The notes: generated by a model from the letters alone, not told the origin. Counted from the first letter of the stretch, positions 38,523-47,698 are shown. The stretch is 64,000 bases of DNA from Methylomarinovum tepidoasis (GCF_030294985.1 NZ_AP024718.1:620001-684000), one strand, 5' to 3'. Made by a program: numbers and translations.

Positions 38523-41396
38523 TCATACCCTGAACACCTTCATCACCTCATCCCCCAGGTGGTTGATGACCTTCACGGCAATGCGACCGGAGGCGGGCTT
38601 GGGGAAGGGGCGGGAGACATTGCTGTTGAGGCTGGCCCAGGCTTCTTCGTCGATCTCGGCTTTGAGGGTGGTCTTGAGGGCTTTGTAAGGATCGCCGGCG
38701 CCGAGGAAGTAGGCGTGGCGGACGAAGAAGGATTCCTGATTGTAGTCGGTGTCGATGAACCAGCAGGCGATGCCCTCGGGGCCGTCGGAGCGGACTTCGC
38801 CGGTCTGGGGGTGGAAGACGTCCACGCCGTTGATCCTGACCTGAATCCTGCCGTCGCCGGTTTCGAGGATGTCGATGTCGGGCTCGCCGAAGATGACGAA
38901 CAGGTTGCCCTTGCCGGTGTTCTTGAGGTCGGCAGCCATGTGCAGGTCGGCGTTCATCCGCGCCTGGAGTATGGGCAGCCTGCCCAGCTTGTTCAGCCCG
39001 CCGCACTGGGCGTCGTAGCTGAAGGCGCAGGCGATGAGCACGTCGAAGCCGGCATCGGCGGCCTCGCGGGCGGCTTCGACCAGATCGGGGCGGGAGACGG
39101 TGCCGAACTCGGGGCCGACGAAGATGGCGGCGCGGACTTCCTTGCCGGCCTCGTCCTCGTACTTGCCCTCGGCGCAGATGAGATCGCCGGGCCAGGGCAC
39201 GAGGGAGACGAAGTCGATCTTGTCCTCCTTGTGGGCCTGCTGCACGCCGGCGGTGCGCAGATGATCGAGGATCATCTCGACGAAGCCCACCTCCTCGCCG
39301 TAGGCGCCGCGCCCTTCGCAGGTCTGATCCACCAACTCGTCGTTTTCGTCCACCGTCAGCACCCGGTGGGGCGAGAGGCTCTCCACGGTGAAAGGCCCGG
39401 CCACGCGCACCCTGGACTTGTCCTCGTAGGGTTTGTCGTAGAGGTACTCGAAATCGGCCTTGGCGGCGATGGAGGCGTCGATCTCCTTCTGGCGGGCGAT
39501 GCGCAGTTCCCAGAACTGCTCGTGCAACGCCCTGGCTGCTTCCGACCAGCTCTCGGGGAACTCGCGCGGGATTTCCCACTCCTGAATCTCCGGCGGCACT
39601 TCCACGTCGTACTGCTGCCTCTTGCGGTAGTCGGCCAGCCAGCCGTCGGGCAGGTGCCGGGTCAGTTCCTCGCGCAGGGGCTTGAGCTGCGCCTCGAAGC
39701 GCTCCCAGATGACGTCGATCTCGGCGTTGTTGGCGATGGATTTGAGGGTGATATGGGGAACGCGCTGATAGACGAAGCCGTGGCGGATGTCGCCGTGGGT
39801 GGGCTTGCTGGAGGGCGCGCTGCGGGTGATCTCCGCCTCCTTCCGCTGCCCCTCGGGGCTGTCGGCCAGCAGGTAGTAGGGATAGCGGGCGCCCATGATG
39901 CGGGCGCGGGCCAGGGCCAGGGCGACGCGGGAGGTGTCGATGGTGATCCAGCGTCGACCCCACTGCTCGGCCACGTAGGCGGTGGTGCCGGACCCGCAGG
40001 TGGGGTCCAGGACCAGGTCGCCGGGGTCGGTGGTCATGAGCAGGCATCTTTCGATGACCCGTCTTGCAGTTTGAACGACATAGACCTTATATTCACTCCA
40101 ACCAGCAATTGCGGTGTCATCCCAATAGTTACCCAGCGGGATTGCAGGGTAATCTTTCAGAAATCGAACATAATTCAGAGACGTGCGGCGAATATAGAGG
40201 CGATCCGCCTTTTCCAACCGCTCCATGCCAACTCGATTCGTCTTCCAACCACCAGATCCCGGCCAAAACCGACGGCCTTGATGCTCGTAACGGAAACGTG
40301 TCGTTTCACCACCAGACTGTGATGTCAGATTATCGATCCGCAAAGTGGCATTGGTTTTCTTCTCGTCAGACAAATCCGTCTTCGTAAGCCTAAACACATC
40401 TCCTGGAAACCTTCGAGTATACATATACTCTCCAGCTCCCTGAGTCTGATGAGACTTCTCTCGCATGAGCTGTCTGTACTTTAGAGAGCTTTGATTCCTG
40501 GCGTACCAAAGTACGATGTCATAAATGCTTGGGATGTACGCAGAGGTCGCGCTTGATGTTTTCGCAAATGCGATTTCGCCAATAAAATTCTCATCCCCAA
40601 ACACCTCATCCATCAGCGCCCGCACTCGGTGCACATTCTCATCCCCGATCTGCACGAAGATGGAACCGGAGTCGGTCAGTAAGTCGCGGCACACGGTGAG
40701 CCTGTCACGCAAGTAGGTCAAATAAGAATGAATACCGTCGCGCCAGGTGTCGCGGAAGGCTTTGACCTGCTCCGGCTCGCGGGTGATGTGTTCGGGCTTG
40801 CCGTCCTTGACGTCGCGGCTGGTGGTGGACCACTGGAAGTTGGAGTTGAACTTGATGCCGTAGGGCGGGTCGAGGTAGATGCACTGCACCTTGCCGCGCA
40901 GCCCCTCGCGCTCGGCCAGACTGGCCATCACCTGTAATGAATCGCCCAGGATCAGGCGGTTGGTCCAGTGGGCCTCGTGCTGGTAGAACTCGGTTTTGGC
41001 CGCTTCGTTGTCGATGCCGTTGAAGTCGGCGAACAGGTCAGGCTGCGGATCGGCTGACTGCTCCCTGGCCTCGGTGCGGCGCATCAGATCGTCGATCAAC
41101 GCCTTGGGGTGAATCTTCTCCTGGATGTAGAGCGGCGGGGCCTGCACCACCAGGTCGGACCAGTCCTGCTCGTCCTTGCCGCGCCACACCAGTTGCGGGT
41201 CGAGATCACGGTTGCGGTTGGCTTTTTCTTCCTCCAGGCCGCTCACGCCGCGCGGGTAGCGCACCGCCTTGGGCTTCTCCACCTCCTCCGGCACCACCGA
41301 CTGATACTCGGCGGTGGGGATGTTCTTGCGCGTGGCCTCGTCGTGGGTGAAGGTTTCAATGCGCTTGTGAATGGACTTTTTGGTGCGTTTAGCCAT
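38523..41396 (-). CDS. Type III-like R-M DNA methyltransferase (Mod)
   Basis: A 957-residue beta-class N6-adenine methyltransferase. Motif IV DPPY is at 176-179 (CIYLDPPYGIKFNS) and the SAM motif LDPTCGSGTTAYVAEQWGRR at about 460-480. The target-recognition region lies between them (about 250-445) and is coded by noticeably less GC-rich DNA than the rest of the gene. A long C-terminal extension (about 500-957) is unusual in length for Mod. It overlaps the res stop by 8 bp. It should protect host DNA from the partner Res enzyme; its recognition site is unknown. Confidence 0.88.
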   Translation of the reverse strand: MAKRTKKSIHKRIETFTHDEATRKNIPTAEYQSVVPEEVEKPKAVRYPRGVSGLEEEKANRNRDLDPQLVWRGKDEQDWSDLVVQAPPLYIQEKIHPKALIDDLMRRTEAREQSADPQPDLFADFNGIDNEAAKTEFYQHEAHWTNRLILGDSLQVMASLAEREGLRGKVQCIYLDPPYGIKFNSNFQWSTTSRDVKDGKPEHITREPEQVKAFRDTWRDGIHSYLTYLRDRLTVCRDLLTDSGSIFVQIGDENVHRVRALMDEVFGDENFIGEIAFAKTSSATSAYIPSIYDIVLWYARNQSSLKYRQLMREKSHQTQGAGEYMYTRRFPGDVFRLTKTDLSDEKKTNATLRIDNLTSQSGGETTRFRYEHQGRRFWPGSGGWKTNRVGMERLEKADRLYIRRTSLNYVRFLKDYPAIPLGNYWDDTAIAGWSEYKVYVVQTARRVIERCLLMTTDPGDLVLDPTCGSGTTAYVAEQWGRRWITIDTSRVALALARARIMGARYPYYLLADSPEGQRKEAEITRSAPSSKPTHGDIRHGFVYQRVPHITLKSIANNAEIDVIWERFEAQLKPLREELTRHLPDGWLADYRKRQQYDVEVPPEIQEWEIPREFPESWSEAARALHEQFWELRIARQKEIDASIAAKADFEYLYDKPYEDKSRVRVAGPFTVESLSPHRVLTVDENDELVDQTCEGRGAYGEEVGFVEMILDHLRTAGVQQAHKEDKIDFVSLVPWPGDLICAEGKYEDEAGKEVRAAIFVGPEFGTVSRPDLVEAAREAADAGFDVLIACAFSYDAQCGGLNKLGRLPILQARMNADLHMAADLKNTGKGNLFVIFGEPDIDILETGDGRIQVRINGVDVFHPQTGEVRSDGPEGIACWFIDTDYNQESFFVRHAYFLGAGDPYKALKTTLKAEIDEEAWASLNSNVSRPFPKPASGRIAVKVINHLGDEVMKVFRV

Positions 41397-44300
41397 GCCG
41401 TTTCTCCATTGCTTCCACCGCGCCCGTTACCGCATCGAGCATCCTGTTGAACGCCTCTTCCACTTTTTCTTCGAAGTCGTCCTGCATTTCATACACGTCG
41501 GTGAACTCGGCAAAGGCCCAGCGGCCATACTGGCCGTGGTTGTTGACGCCGGGCACCCAGTAGTTCTCCATGGTGGCTTTCTTTTCTTTGGCGTCTTCGC
41601 GGCGGTAGCCCTTGATTTCTACGATCAGATTGAGGGGATCGTCCGGGCCGCGGCCATCGTCGATTCTCACGATGAAGTCCGGGAGGTAGGTGCGGGTTTC
41701 GGATCCATAGCGATAAGGCACCTCCAGCCCCAGGCCGTGGTTCTTCACGTAGGCGAGCACCTGCGGGTGGCACTCGGCCACGCGGCAGAATTCGGCCTCC
41801 CAGCCGGAATCGAGGATCACCCAGTTGATATGGCATTTCTCGGGATCGGTCTCCCAGCGGAGGGTCTTCGAGGTGGTGAAGTTGACATGGGCGGTGGAGC
41901 CCACCGGGTTGTAGGGGTCGAACACCGCCTTGACCGGACGCTCGCCCACCAGGGCGCGGGTGATGGCGGCGGTGATACGCTCGCAGGCCATGTCGGCCAG
42001 CTCTGGGTACATGAGCTGGGCGGGCCAGGTGCCGCCCTTGCAGACCAGGCACTCGTCCAGCCACTTCCGGGTGATGCGCTTGAGCTGGCCGAACAGGTGC
42101 AGGGGCGGATCGGCGCCGGGGTCGCGCCATTTGGTGTAGAGCAGGCGCTGGGTGAGCTGGAAAACCAGCGAGGCGCGGCGCATGTCCTTGAGGTGTTCCA
42201 GGCTCAGGTCCACCCCTTCGCCGATGATGCCCTGATTCCGGGTGATGGAGGGGCCGACCAGCTCGGGGGTGAGCTCCAGCACCGAATCCTCGTTGAACCG
42301 GGCGGTGAGGCGCTCCTGCGGCAGCTCCACCCGATAGCCGGCGACGCGGGGGAAGCGGATCTCCAGATGGTCGCGCTCGGGGCGCACGGCCTTGACCTGC
42401 ACCGTCTCGCGCGGCGGCTGGGGCGGCGAGACCACCGGCTTGGCGGTGAAGTCGAAGGGGATGCCGAGCACGTCGGCGTATTCGACGTTGAACAGGCCTT
42501 CCTCGTTGAGATCGTAGGACTGGCGGCGCAGGGCGCGACCGATCACCTGTTCGCAGAGCAGTTGGGTGCCGAAGGCGCGGACGCCCAGCACGTGGGTGAC
42601 GGTGTTGGCGTCCCAGCCTTCGGTGAGCATGGAGACCGAGACCACGCAGCGCACCGACTCGCCTAGCGTTCCGGGCTTGCCGACGGTGTTCATCACCTCG
42701 CGTAGCAGGGTGGCGTCGTCGATCTCCTTGCCGGCGCGGATTTGGTCGGCCAGCGCGCCGCCGCGTTCGAGGGCTTCGCGCTTGAAGCGCTCGATCTCGT
42801 CGGCGGCCATTTCGCGGAAATTCTTGTCCAGGGCCTCGCCGGATTCCAGCTGCTCGCTGTCGATCAGCAGGGTGCGCGGGCGGGGCAAGGGGTCGCCGTG
42901 GTCGTCGAAATTGCGAAACAGCGGCAGGCGGCCGTTTATCAGGGTGGTGGAACCGTCCTCGTTCTCGCGGTGGAAACCGGAGATGTAGTCGTAAACCAGT
43001 TTGGAGGTGGCGGTGTTGTTGCAGACCACGATGAAGCAGGGCGGAATGCGCAGGCCCGCCTGCTTCCACAGTTCGAAGGTCTTTTCGTAGTGGCCGTAGA
43101 GGGCTTCGAGGGCGGTCTTGAGGGGGGCGGGCAGCGCCAGCGGGTCGAGGGTCTTGGCCTTGCCCCGCCCCTTCTTAGGCATGTCCTTGCGGATGTGCTC
43201 CCAGAGATTGCGGAACATGGGCATTTCGTTGCCGGGGATGTTGTCGGCCACCGGCACGCGCGGCAGCTTGACGATGCCGCACTCGATGGCGTCCATCAGC
43301 GAAAAGTCGCTCATGGTCCAGGGAAACAGGGTGCCCTCGGCGTAGCCTGAGCCGCTGAGGAAAAAAGGCGTGGCGGAAAGGTCGATCACCCGTGCCACGC
43401 CCAGCTTGCGGTTGGCCGCCTCCAGGCCGGAGATCCATAGCCGGGCCGCCTCCCGGTTCTTCTCGGCCTCTTTTCTGTCGTCGCCGGTCTTTTTCTCTTC
43501 GTCCGGCTCGCCAGGCTTTTCCCGGTAGCAGTGGTGGGCCTCGTCGTTGATGACCAGAATGCGCTTCATGCCCATCAGCTCGGGCATCACCCGCTGCAGC
43601 ATCTGGCCCTCGGATTCGGTAGTCTGCAGCGGCTCGCCATGGCCTTGCAGCAGGGCGCGCCCGCCCTTGGAAAGCTCCAGGCGCTCGCGCCGCTTGAAGG
43701 CGTGGTAGTTGGTGATGACGATCTTGGCCCGCTCCAGGTCTGGAAGCATGTCGGCAGGCGCCAGCTCGCGGCTCTGGTAGTAGCTGTCGGGATCGTTGGG
43801 CTGCAGCACCCGCAGGCGGTCGCGGATGGTGAGGCCGGGCGTCACGACCAAAAAGCCCCGGGTGAAACGCTTGCTCTGGGGATGACGGACGGCGTTGACG
43901 GTCTGCCAGGCGATGAGCATCGCCATGACGGTGGTCTTGCCCGCGCCGGTGGCGAGCTTGAGGGCAAGGCGCATCAGCTCCGGGTTGGCCTCGGCGTTGG
44001 CGTTGGCCAGGTGGTCCAGATATTTCTGGCCGGTCTTGCCCAGCTGCGGGGCGACCTCGGTCAGCCAGATGGCGGTCTCGACCGCTTCGACCTGACAAAA
44101 GAACGGGCGGATGCCGCTGAAATCGTGGCAGCGCCAGTGTCGCAGCAGCCGAGCGGTCTCCGGCGTGACCCGCCATTGGGATTGGGGAAGCGCCCGCCAC
44201 CGAGTCACTTCCTCGCGCACGCCGTTGATGATGGAAGCGTGGTATTGCTGCGCCTGAGTGGATAGATCGTCGAACAACAGCGCGTCCTGCGTGGGCGCGC

Positions 44301-44463
44301 CTTTGCGCTGTTTGGGTCTGGGGATGGGGGTGAGGAACTGGGCCGGTCTGCGCGATTCGACGATCTTCCCGGTCGGCTGGCCGTTTTCGTCCAGTTCCCA
44401 ATGGCGCGCCGGATAGGCGTAAGGAGAATTGAGGATCGGGCGGTCGAAAAAGGGGTTGGCCAT
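41389..44463 (-). CDS. Type III-like restriction helicase-nuclease (Res)
   Basis: A 1024-residue SF2 helicase with a C-terminal nuclease. It begins NPFFDRPILNSPYAYPARHW. Walker A ATGAGKTTVM is at 171-180 and the DEAH box ILVINDEAHHC near 304. Helicase motifs V-VI are in GWDANTVTHVLGVRAFGTQL followed by CEQVIGRALRRQS. The C-terminal PD-(D/E)xK nuclease has LPDFIVRIDDG and LIVEIKGYR. All motifs look intact, so the enzyme may be active. It is upstream of mod with an 8-bp overlap. Its start is 57 bp from a divergent small gene, which may share the promoter. Confidence 0.88.
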   Translation of the reverse strand: MANPFFDRPILNSPYAYPARHWELDENGQPTGKIVESRRPAQFLTPIPRPKQRKGAPTQDALLFDDLSTQAQQYHASIINGVREEVTRWRALPQSQWRVTPETARLLRHWRCHDFSGIRPFFCQVEAVETAIWLTEVAPQLGKTGQKYLDHLANANAEANPELMRLALKLATGAGKTTVMAMLIAWQTVNAVRHPQSKRFTRGFLVVTPGLTIRDRLRVLQPNDPDSYYQSRELAPADMLPDLERAKIVITNYHAFKRRERLELSKGGRALLQGHGEPLQTTESEGQMLQRVMPELMGMKRILVINDEAHHCYREKPGEPDEEKKTGDDRKEAEKNREAARLWISGLEAANRKLGVARVIDLSATPFFLSGSGYAEGTLFPWTMSDFSLMDAIECGIVKLPRVPVADNIPGNEMPMFRNLWEHIRKDMPKKGRGKAKTLDPLALPAPLKTALEALYGHYEKTFELWKQAGLRIPPCFIVVCNNTATSKLVYDYISGFHRENEDGSTTLINGRLPLFRNFDDHGDPLPRPRTLLIDSEQLESGEALDKNFREMAADEIERFKREALERGGALADQIRAGKEIDDATLLREVMNTVGKPGTLGESVRCVVSVSMLTEGWDANTVTHVLGVRAFGTQLLCEQVIGRALRRQSYDLNEEGLFNVEYADVLGIPFDFTAKPVVSPPQPPRETVQVKAVRPERDHLEIRFPRVAGYRVELPQERLTARFNEDSVLELTPELVGPSITRNQGIIGEGVDLSLEHLKDMRRASLVFQLTQRLLYTKWRDPGADPPLHLFGQLKRITRKWLDECLVCKGGTWPAQLMYPELADMACERITAAITRALVGERPVKAVFDPYNPVGSTAHVNFTTSKTLRWETDPEKCHINWVILDSGWEAEFCRVAECHPQVLAYVKNHGLGLEVPYRYGSETRTYLPDFIVRIDDGRGPDDPLNLIVEIKGYRREDAKEKKATMENYWVPGVNNHGQYGRWAFAEFTDVYEMQDDFEEKVEEAFNRMLDAVTGAVEAMEKRHG

Positions 44464-44519
44464 GGGCGTCGTTTTCGCTAGGGAATTTGCGATTTATGAT
44501 AACGGTTCAGAGGCCGATA
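44464..44519. promoter_or_regulatory. Divergent promoter gap, res / small gene
   Basis: A 56-bp gap between the res start and the divergent small gene. It is AT-rich for this region (GATTTATGATAAC) and could hold back-to-back promoters. No operator or clear -35/-10 pair could be assigned. Confidence 0.3.
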
Positions 44520-44753
44520 ATGGTGAAATCCATGCCCGAGAATGCGCCCTGTCCGCCCTTAGGCAGTTGGCCCGAGGAAAAGCCGGTGCCGCTCGATCAT
44601 CCCGAACTGCCCGGGCCGGTGCGGGAAGCGGTCCAAGCGCTCTGGCAGCCCGGCGACTCGCTGCACCGCGTCCCTTGCCGAAGGGTAGTCGAATGGTGGC
44701 TGCTCGACGTCGATGGCAACTTGGTGGAGGCGTTCTGGCTTGAAGACCGCTGA
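44520..44753 (+). CDS. Small unknown protein next to a frameshifted gene
   Basis: A 77-residue ORF from the ATG at 44520 (MVKSMPENAPCPPLGSWPEE). It has no known domain. It contains a Pro-rich start, then PGPVREAVQALWQPGD, and ends VEWWLLDVDGNLVEAFWLED. The codon usage and the uninterrupted frame make it plausible. Its end overlaps the start region of the next gene. It is divergent from res and lies inside the insert that splits the Wadjet operon. Confidence 0.55.
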   Translation: MVKSMPENAPCPPLGSWPEEKPVPLDHPELPGPVREAVQALWQPGDSLHRVPCRRVVEWWLLDVDGNLVEAFWLEDR

Positions 44754-45520
44754 GCTGCTCCCGCTCCCCCTGCAGGAGGAACGTTACGCCTTTGCCTCGT
44801 GGCCGGCGGGGCTGCATTGCTTCCGTATCGTGGGGGAGGACCGTCCGCCGCGGCGGGTGTGTTTCTCCAAACTGCTGCTCGACCCCAAGCCGCCCCACGG
44901 GCTGTCGTCGATTCTCGAAACCGTGCTTGAAATCGCGGGCGACCAGCAGGACATCCGTCGTCAGATCGCCCGCCGCGACCGCATCCCACCGCCTCCGGCG
45001 GTGGATTATGCGGCGCTGATCGAAGCGTGGCATGCGTGGGCGGACGGCATTCCCGCATCCTGCCGCCATCTCGCCGCCGTTTTGCCCAAGCGTTACCAAT
45101 ACGCCGCCCTGGAAAGCATGCGCCACGTGCCGGAATTTCGTGAATTTCTGGCCCAGGAGCAGGACAGCGGCGGTTTGTGGTTTCCGGTGATCCTTTGGGC
45201 CTTGGGGCGGGTGACACAGCGTTCTTTTGCAGAACGGCTGGAACTGAGCCGGCGCTGTTGCGGCACCTGCGGCGCTTCGCCCTGGAAGACCTCGACAGCG
45301 AGGTCTTCTGGATGCTGGTGGAGGTGCTCGCCCATCCCCCGGGGCCGACGGCGCTAGCCACTGTGGAACGGCTGGATCCGCCGTTGCTGCGCGCGCTGCA
45401 CGCATTGCCCGCGTGGCTGTTTTCTACCGGTCTTGCCTGCGCGCTGGCGCAGATCATCGACAAGGACACCCCCCCTGCAAGTGGGAGATCGAAATCTTCG
45501 TCGCCCGCGACGCTCCCTGA
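44740..45520 (+). pseudogene. Frameshifted unknown gene between the R-M genes and jetB
   Basis: Reading frame 1 (TTG 44740, or ATG 44713) codes sensibly up to about 45240 (FPVILWALGRVTQRSFAERL). From there coding continues in another frame as EPALLRHLRRFALEDLDSEV and FWMLVEVLAHPPGPTALATV to about 45470. At the run of seven C bases (45470-45476) it shifts again to CKWEIEIFVARDAP and stops at 45520. Both changes are consistent with loss of one base. Restoring both would give a protein of about 260 residues. No domain is recognised. The stop lies 17 bp from the convergent jetB stop. Either a decayed gene or two sequencing errors. Confidence 0.6.
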
Positions 45521-45536
45521 GCGCTTTCCTTATCTT

Positions 45537-46115
45537 TCAAGCGCCGCCGTCTTCCTCCAAATGCTTGCGGTACGCCGCCAGCCGTTCATTGAACTCCCCC
45601 AGCCACTGGGCATCGACGAAGCTCTTGAGAATCCGCTGCACCTCGAACAGGTGCTCCTGCCCCTTGAGGCGGCGCAGGAAGCCCAGTTCCTCGATGCGCT
45701 TGAGGTCGCGGTCGAGGCGGTCGAGCAGTTTGGCCTCGTTGCTGGATTCGGGCAGGAACACCCGCACCATTTCGGCGATGTCGTCGCGGTGCAGCACCAG
45801 GCGGGTGTCGCCGCCGCTCTGGTCGAATTCCAGCAGGCGGCGGCGCAGCAGTGCCAACAGCAGGCTCACCAGAAAGCTCAGGGGCCGGCGCGGCACCAAG
45901 CGCGGCAGCGGCGTTTCCTCCGCGGCGAATTCCCGCTGGCGCAGGAAGGCGTGGCCCTCGGCCTCGTCGATGATCAGCTCCAGGCCCATGAGGGCCGCCA
46001 CCTCGCGGATCCTCGCCTGGAGATCCAAAAGCTTCTGCCAGCGGGGCGGGTCGGCTTCGGCATAGATCACCCCCTTGAGCAGCGGGATCAGCACCTGGGG
46101 CAACGGGTCTTCCAT
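45537..46115 (-). CDS. jetB: Wadjet JetB (DUF4194, MukE-like kleisin-associated subunit)
   Basis: A 192-residue JetB/DUF4194 protein, the small winged-helix partner in the JetABC complex. It begins MEDPLPQVLIPLLKGVIYAE; core patterns RPLSFLVSLLLALLRRRLLE and LDRDLKRIEELGFLRRLKGQ are typical. The start at 46115 lies 8 bp after the jetA stop, so I discard the in-frame extension into jetA. Downstream, where jetC should follow, lies a convergent frameshifted gene and the R-M cassette. jetC is 10.8 kb away. Confidence 0.85.
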   Translation of the reverse strand: MEDPLPQVLIPLLKGVIYAEADPPRWQKLLDLQARIREVAALMGLELIIDEAEGHAFLRQREFAAEETPLPRLVPRRPLSFLVSLLLALLRRRLLEFDQSGGDTRLVLHRDDIAEMVRVFLPESSNEAKLLDRLDRDLKRIEELGFLRRLKGQEHLFEVQRILKSFVDAQWLGEFNERLAAYRKHLEEDGGA

Positions 46116-46123
46116 TCGCTTCC

Positions 46124-47584
46124 TCAGCGGCAGTACAGAATCAAAGGTACACGGGCGCGGCGGACGACGCCGTCGCTGCCGGTCCATTCGATGGTTTCGC
46201 TGCGGGCATCGTCCACCACCGCCCTGGGATCGGCCTCGGCCAGTTCCAGATAGGTCAGCAGTTCCGCCAATCCTTCCGCCAGGGGACGGGCCGCCACCAC
46301 CCGCGCCAGGGAGACCTGGGGCTGGGACCGGAGCAGGTGGCGGATGTGGTCCGCCAGCGCCTCGCGATCGACGAAGCGCTGCTTGAACAGGGCCTCGTCG
46401 AGGGTTTTGGCCTCCCCTTCCACCACCACCCGGTCCTCGATGCGGATGCGGGCGGAAGGCTGGAACAGGGGGCGCTCCATCACCAGTTCGATGGCCGGGG
46501 CGGTGGCGTCCACGGTCATGAAATCCCCCGGGGGCAGGCGGTCGCGGACGGCGATGGCGTGCTGCTCGATGTCGCGCAGCAGGGCCATGATGCGGCGGTT
46601 CTCCAGCCAGGTCTGGTCGTCGAGCCAGCGGCGCAGCTGCTGGGACAGCCGGGCGACGGTACGCTGGGTGGCCTCGCCGGCTTCGAGCCAGTCGTAGTGG
46701 ATGCGGCGCAGGCGCGGGTCGGGGCGAAGCTGGCGGACCGGTTCCAGCGCCAGGATCTTTTCCAGCAGGCCGGTCAGCTCCTCCTGGCGCCGCGGGTCCA
46801 TGAGGAAATCCCAGAAGGCGCGGAAGCTGCGGCCCTCGTCGGAATCGGCGATAGCGTCGGTGTGGCCAAACACTTCCGCCAACAGCTCCCCCTTGCCGCC
46901 CTCCCAGGTGGCGATGCGCTCGCGCACCCGGCGGTCGAGGTCGCGGAAGTTCTGTTCCACGGCACGGAAATCGGCCAGCAGGCGGCGGGCGGTGTCCTGC
47001 ATCTGCAGGAAGCGGTCGCGCAGGCGGGTCGGGTCCATCAGTTCCAATTCGCCGCCGCGGATGCGCGCGATCTCAGCATCGATTTCGCCCCGGCGGCGTT
47101 CCAGCTCGGCGATGCGGGCCTCCGGGTCGGTCTCGCTGCCCTCGGCCATCTGCCGCAGCAGCTCGAAGACCAGCAGCAGACGCGATTCGGTGCCGACGAA
47201 CTCGCGCCGCTGCAACCCGGTCACCCACTCCAGCGCCTGCACCGCCGCCGGGGTCAGATCGTAGTGGGGCTCATCGCTGTCCTCCGGATAGTACTTGCGC
47301 AGCCAGCCCTTATCGTCGCCGGCCCAGTCGTCCAGATAGGCGGCCGCCGGTTTGGGAAAGGCGTCCCCGCCCTCCTGCTGGCGCAGGTCGAAAAGCAGGT
47401 CGTCGAGGATGGCGATCAACTGCTGGCGGGGCAGGGCGCGGCGGTTGGGGGCGATGAAGACGGCGTGCAGCAGGGTGAGCACCAGGGGCGCGTGGGCGGC
47501 GGCCAGCAGGCGCCAGGCCGGATGCTGCTGGCGCAGCAGAACCAGGTCGTGGTAATCGGGAAAACGGCTGAAATCGGGTGACAA
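46124..47584 (-). CDS. jetA: Wadjet JetA (DUF3375, MukF-like kleisin)
   Basis: A 486-residue DUF3375 protein, the kleisin-like subunit of type I Wadjet. The N-terminal winged helix (about 10-110, HDLVLLRQQHPAWRLLAAAH) is followed by a long helical and coiled region (about 160-330) and a C-terminal helical domain. The start codon is a TTG at 47584 with no strong Shine-Dalgarno; no better in-frame ATG lies near. It is first in the jetA-jetB half, divergent from the coiled-coil gene at 47699. Confidence 0.88.
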   Translation of the reverse strand: MSPDFSRFPDYHDLVLLRQQHPAWRLLAAAHAPLVLTLLHAVFIAPNRRALPRQQLIAILDDLLFDLRQQEGGDAFPKPAAAYLDDWAGDDKGWLRKYYPEDSDEPHYDLTPAAVQALEWVTGLQRREFVGTESRLLLVFELLRQMAEGSETDPEARIAELERRRGEIDAEIARIRGGELELMDPTRLRDRFLQMQDTARRLLADFRAVEQNFRDLDRRVRERIATWEGGKGELLAEVFGHTDAIADSDEGRSFRAFWDFLMDPRRQEELTGLLEKILALEPVRQLRPDPRLRRIHYDWLEAGEATQRTVARLSQQLRRWLDDQTWLENRRIMALLRDIEQHAIAVRDRLPPGDFMTVDATAPAIELVMERPLFQPSARIRIEDRVVVEGEAKTLDEALFKQRFVDREALADHIRHLLRSQPQVSLARVVAARPLAEGLAELLTYLELAEADPRAVVDDARSETIEWTGSDGVVRRARVPLILYCR

Positions 47585-47698
47585 AGGCGGAAGACTGAAA
47601 CCGGTGAAATCGGCATTCTACCCGAATCCCCTAGCGGGCGACAGCTCACCCTTGTGCTACCATACGGAGTCGAATCTCTAAAAATAGCAGCGGCCGTC
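47585..47698. promoter_or_regulatory. Divergent promoter region, jetA / coiled-coil gene
   Basis: A 114-bp gap between divergent genes. TGCTACCAT at about 47655 could be an extended -10 for the plus-strand gene. Nothing clear is visible for jetA. There is no operator-like palindrome that I trust. Confidence 0.3.

Noticed and set aside
34986-41396. BREX or DISARM system
   Set aside because: The protease is a subtilase rather than Lon-like BrxL, and no PglZ, DrmA/DrmB or BrxC was found; the set fits IetAS plus type III-like R-M better.
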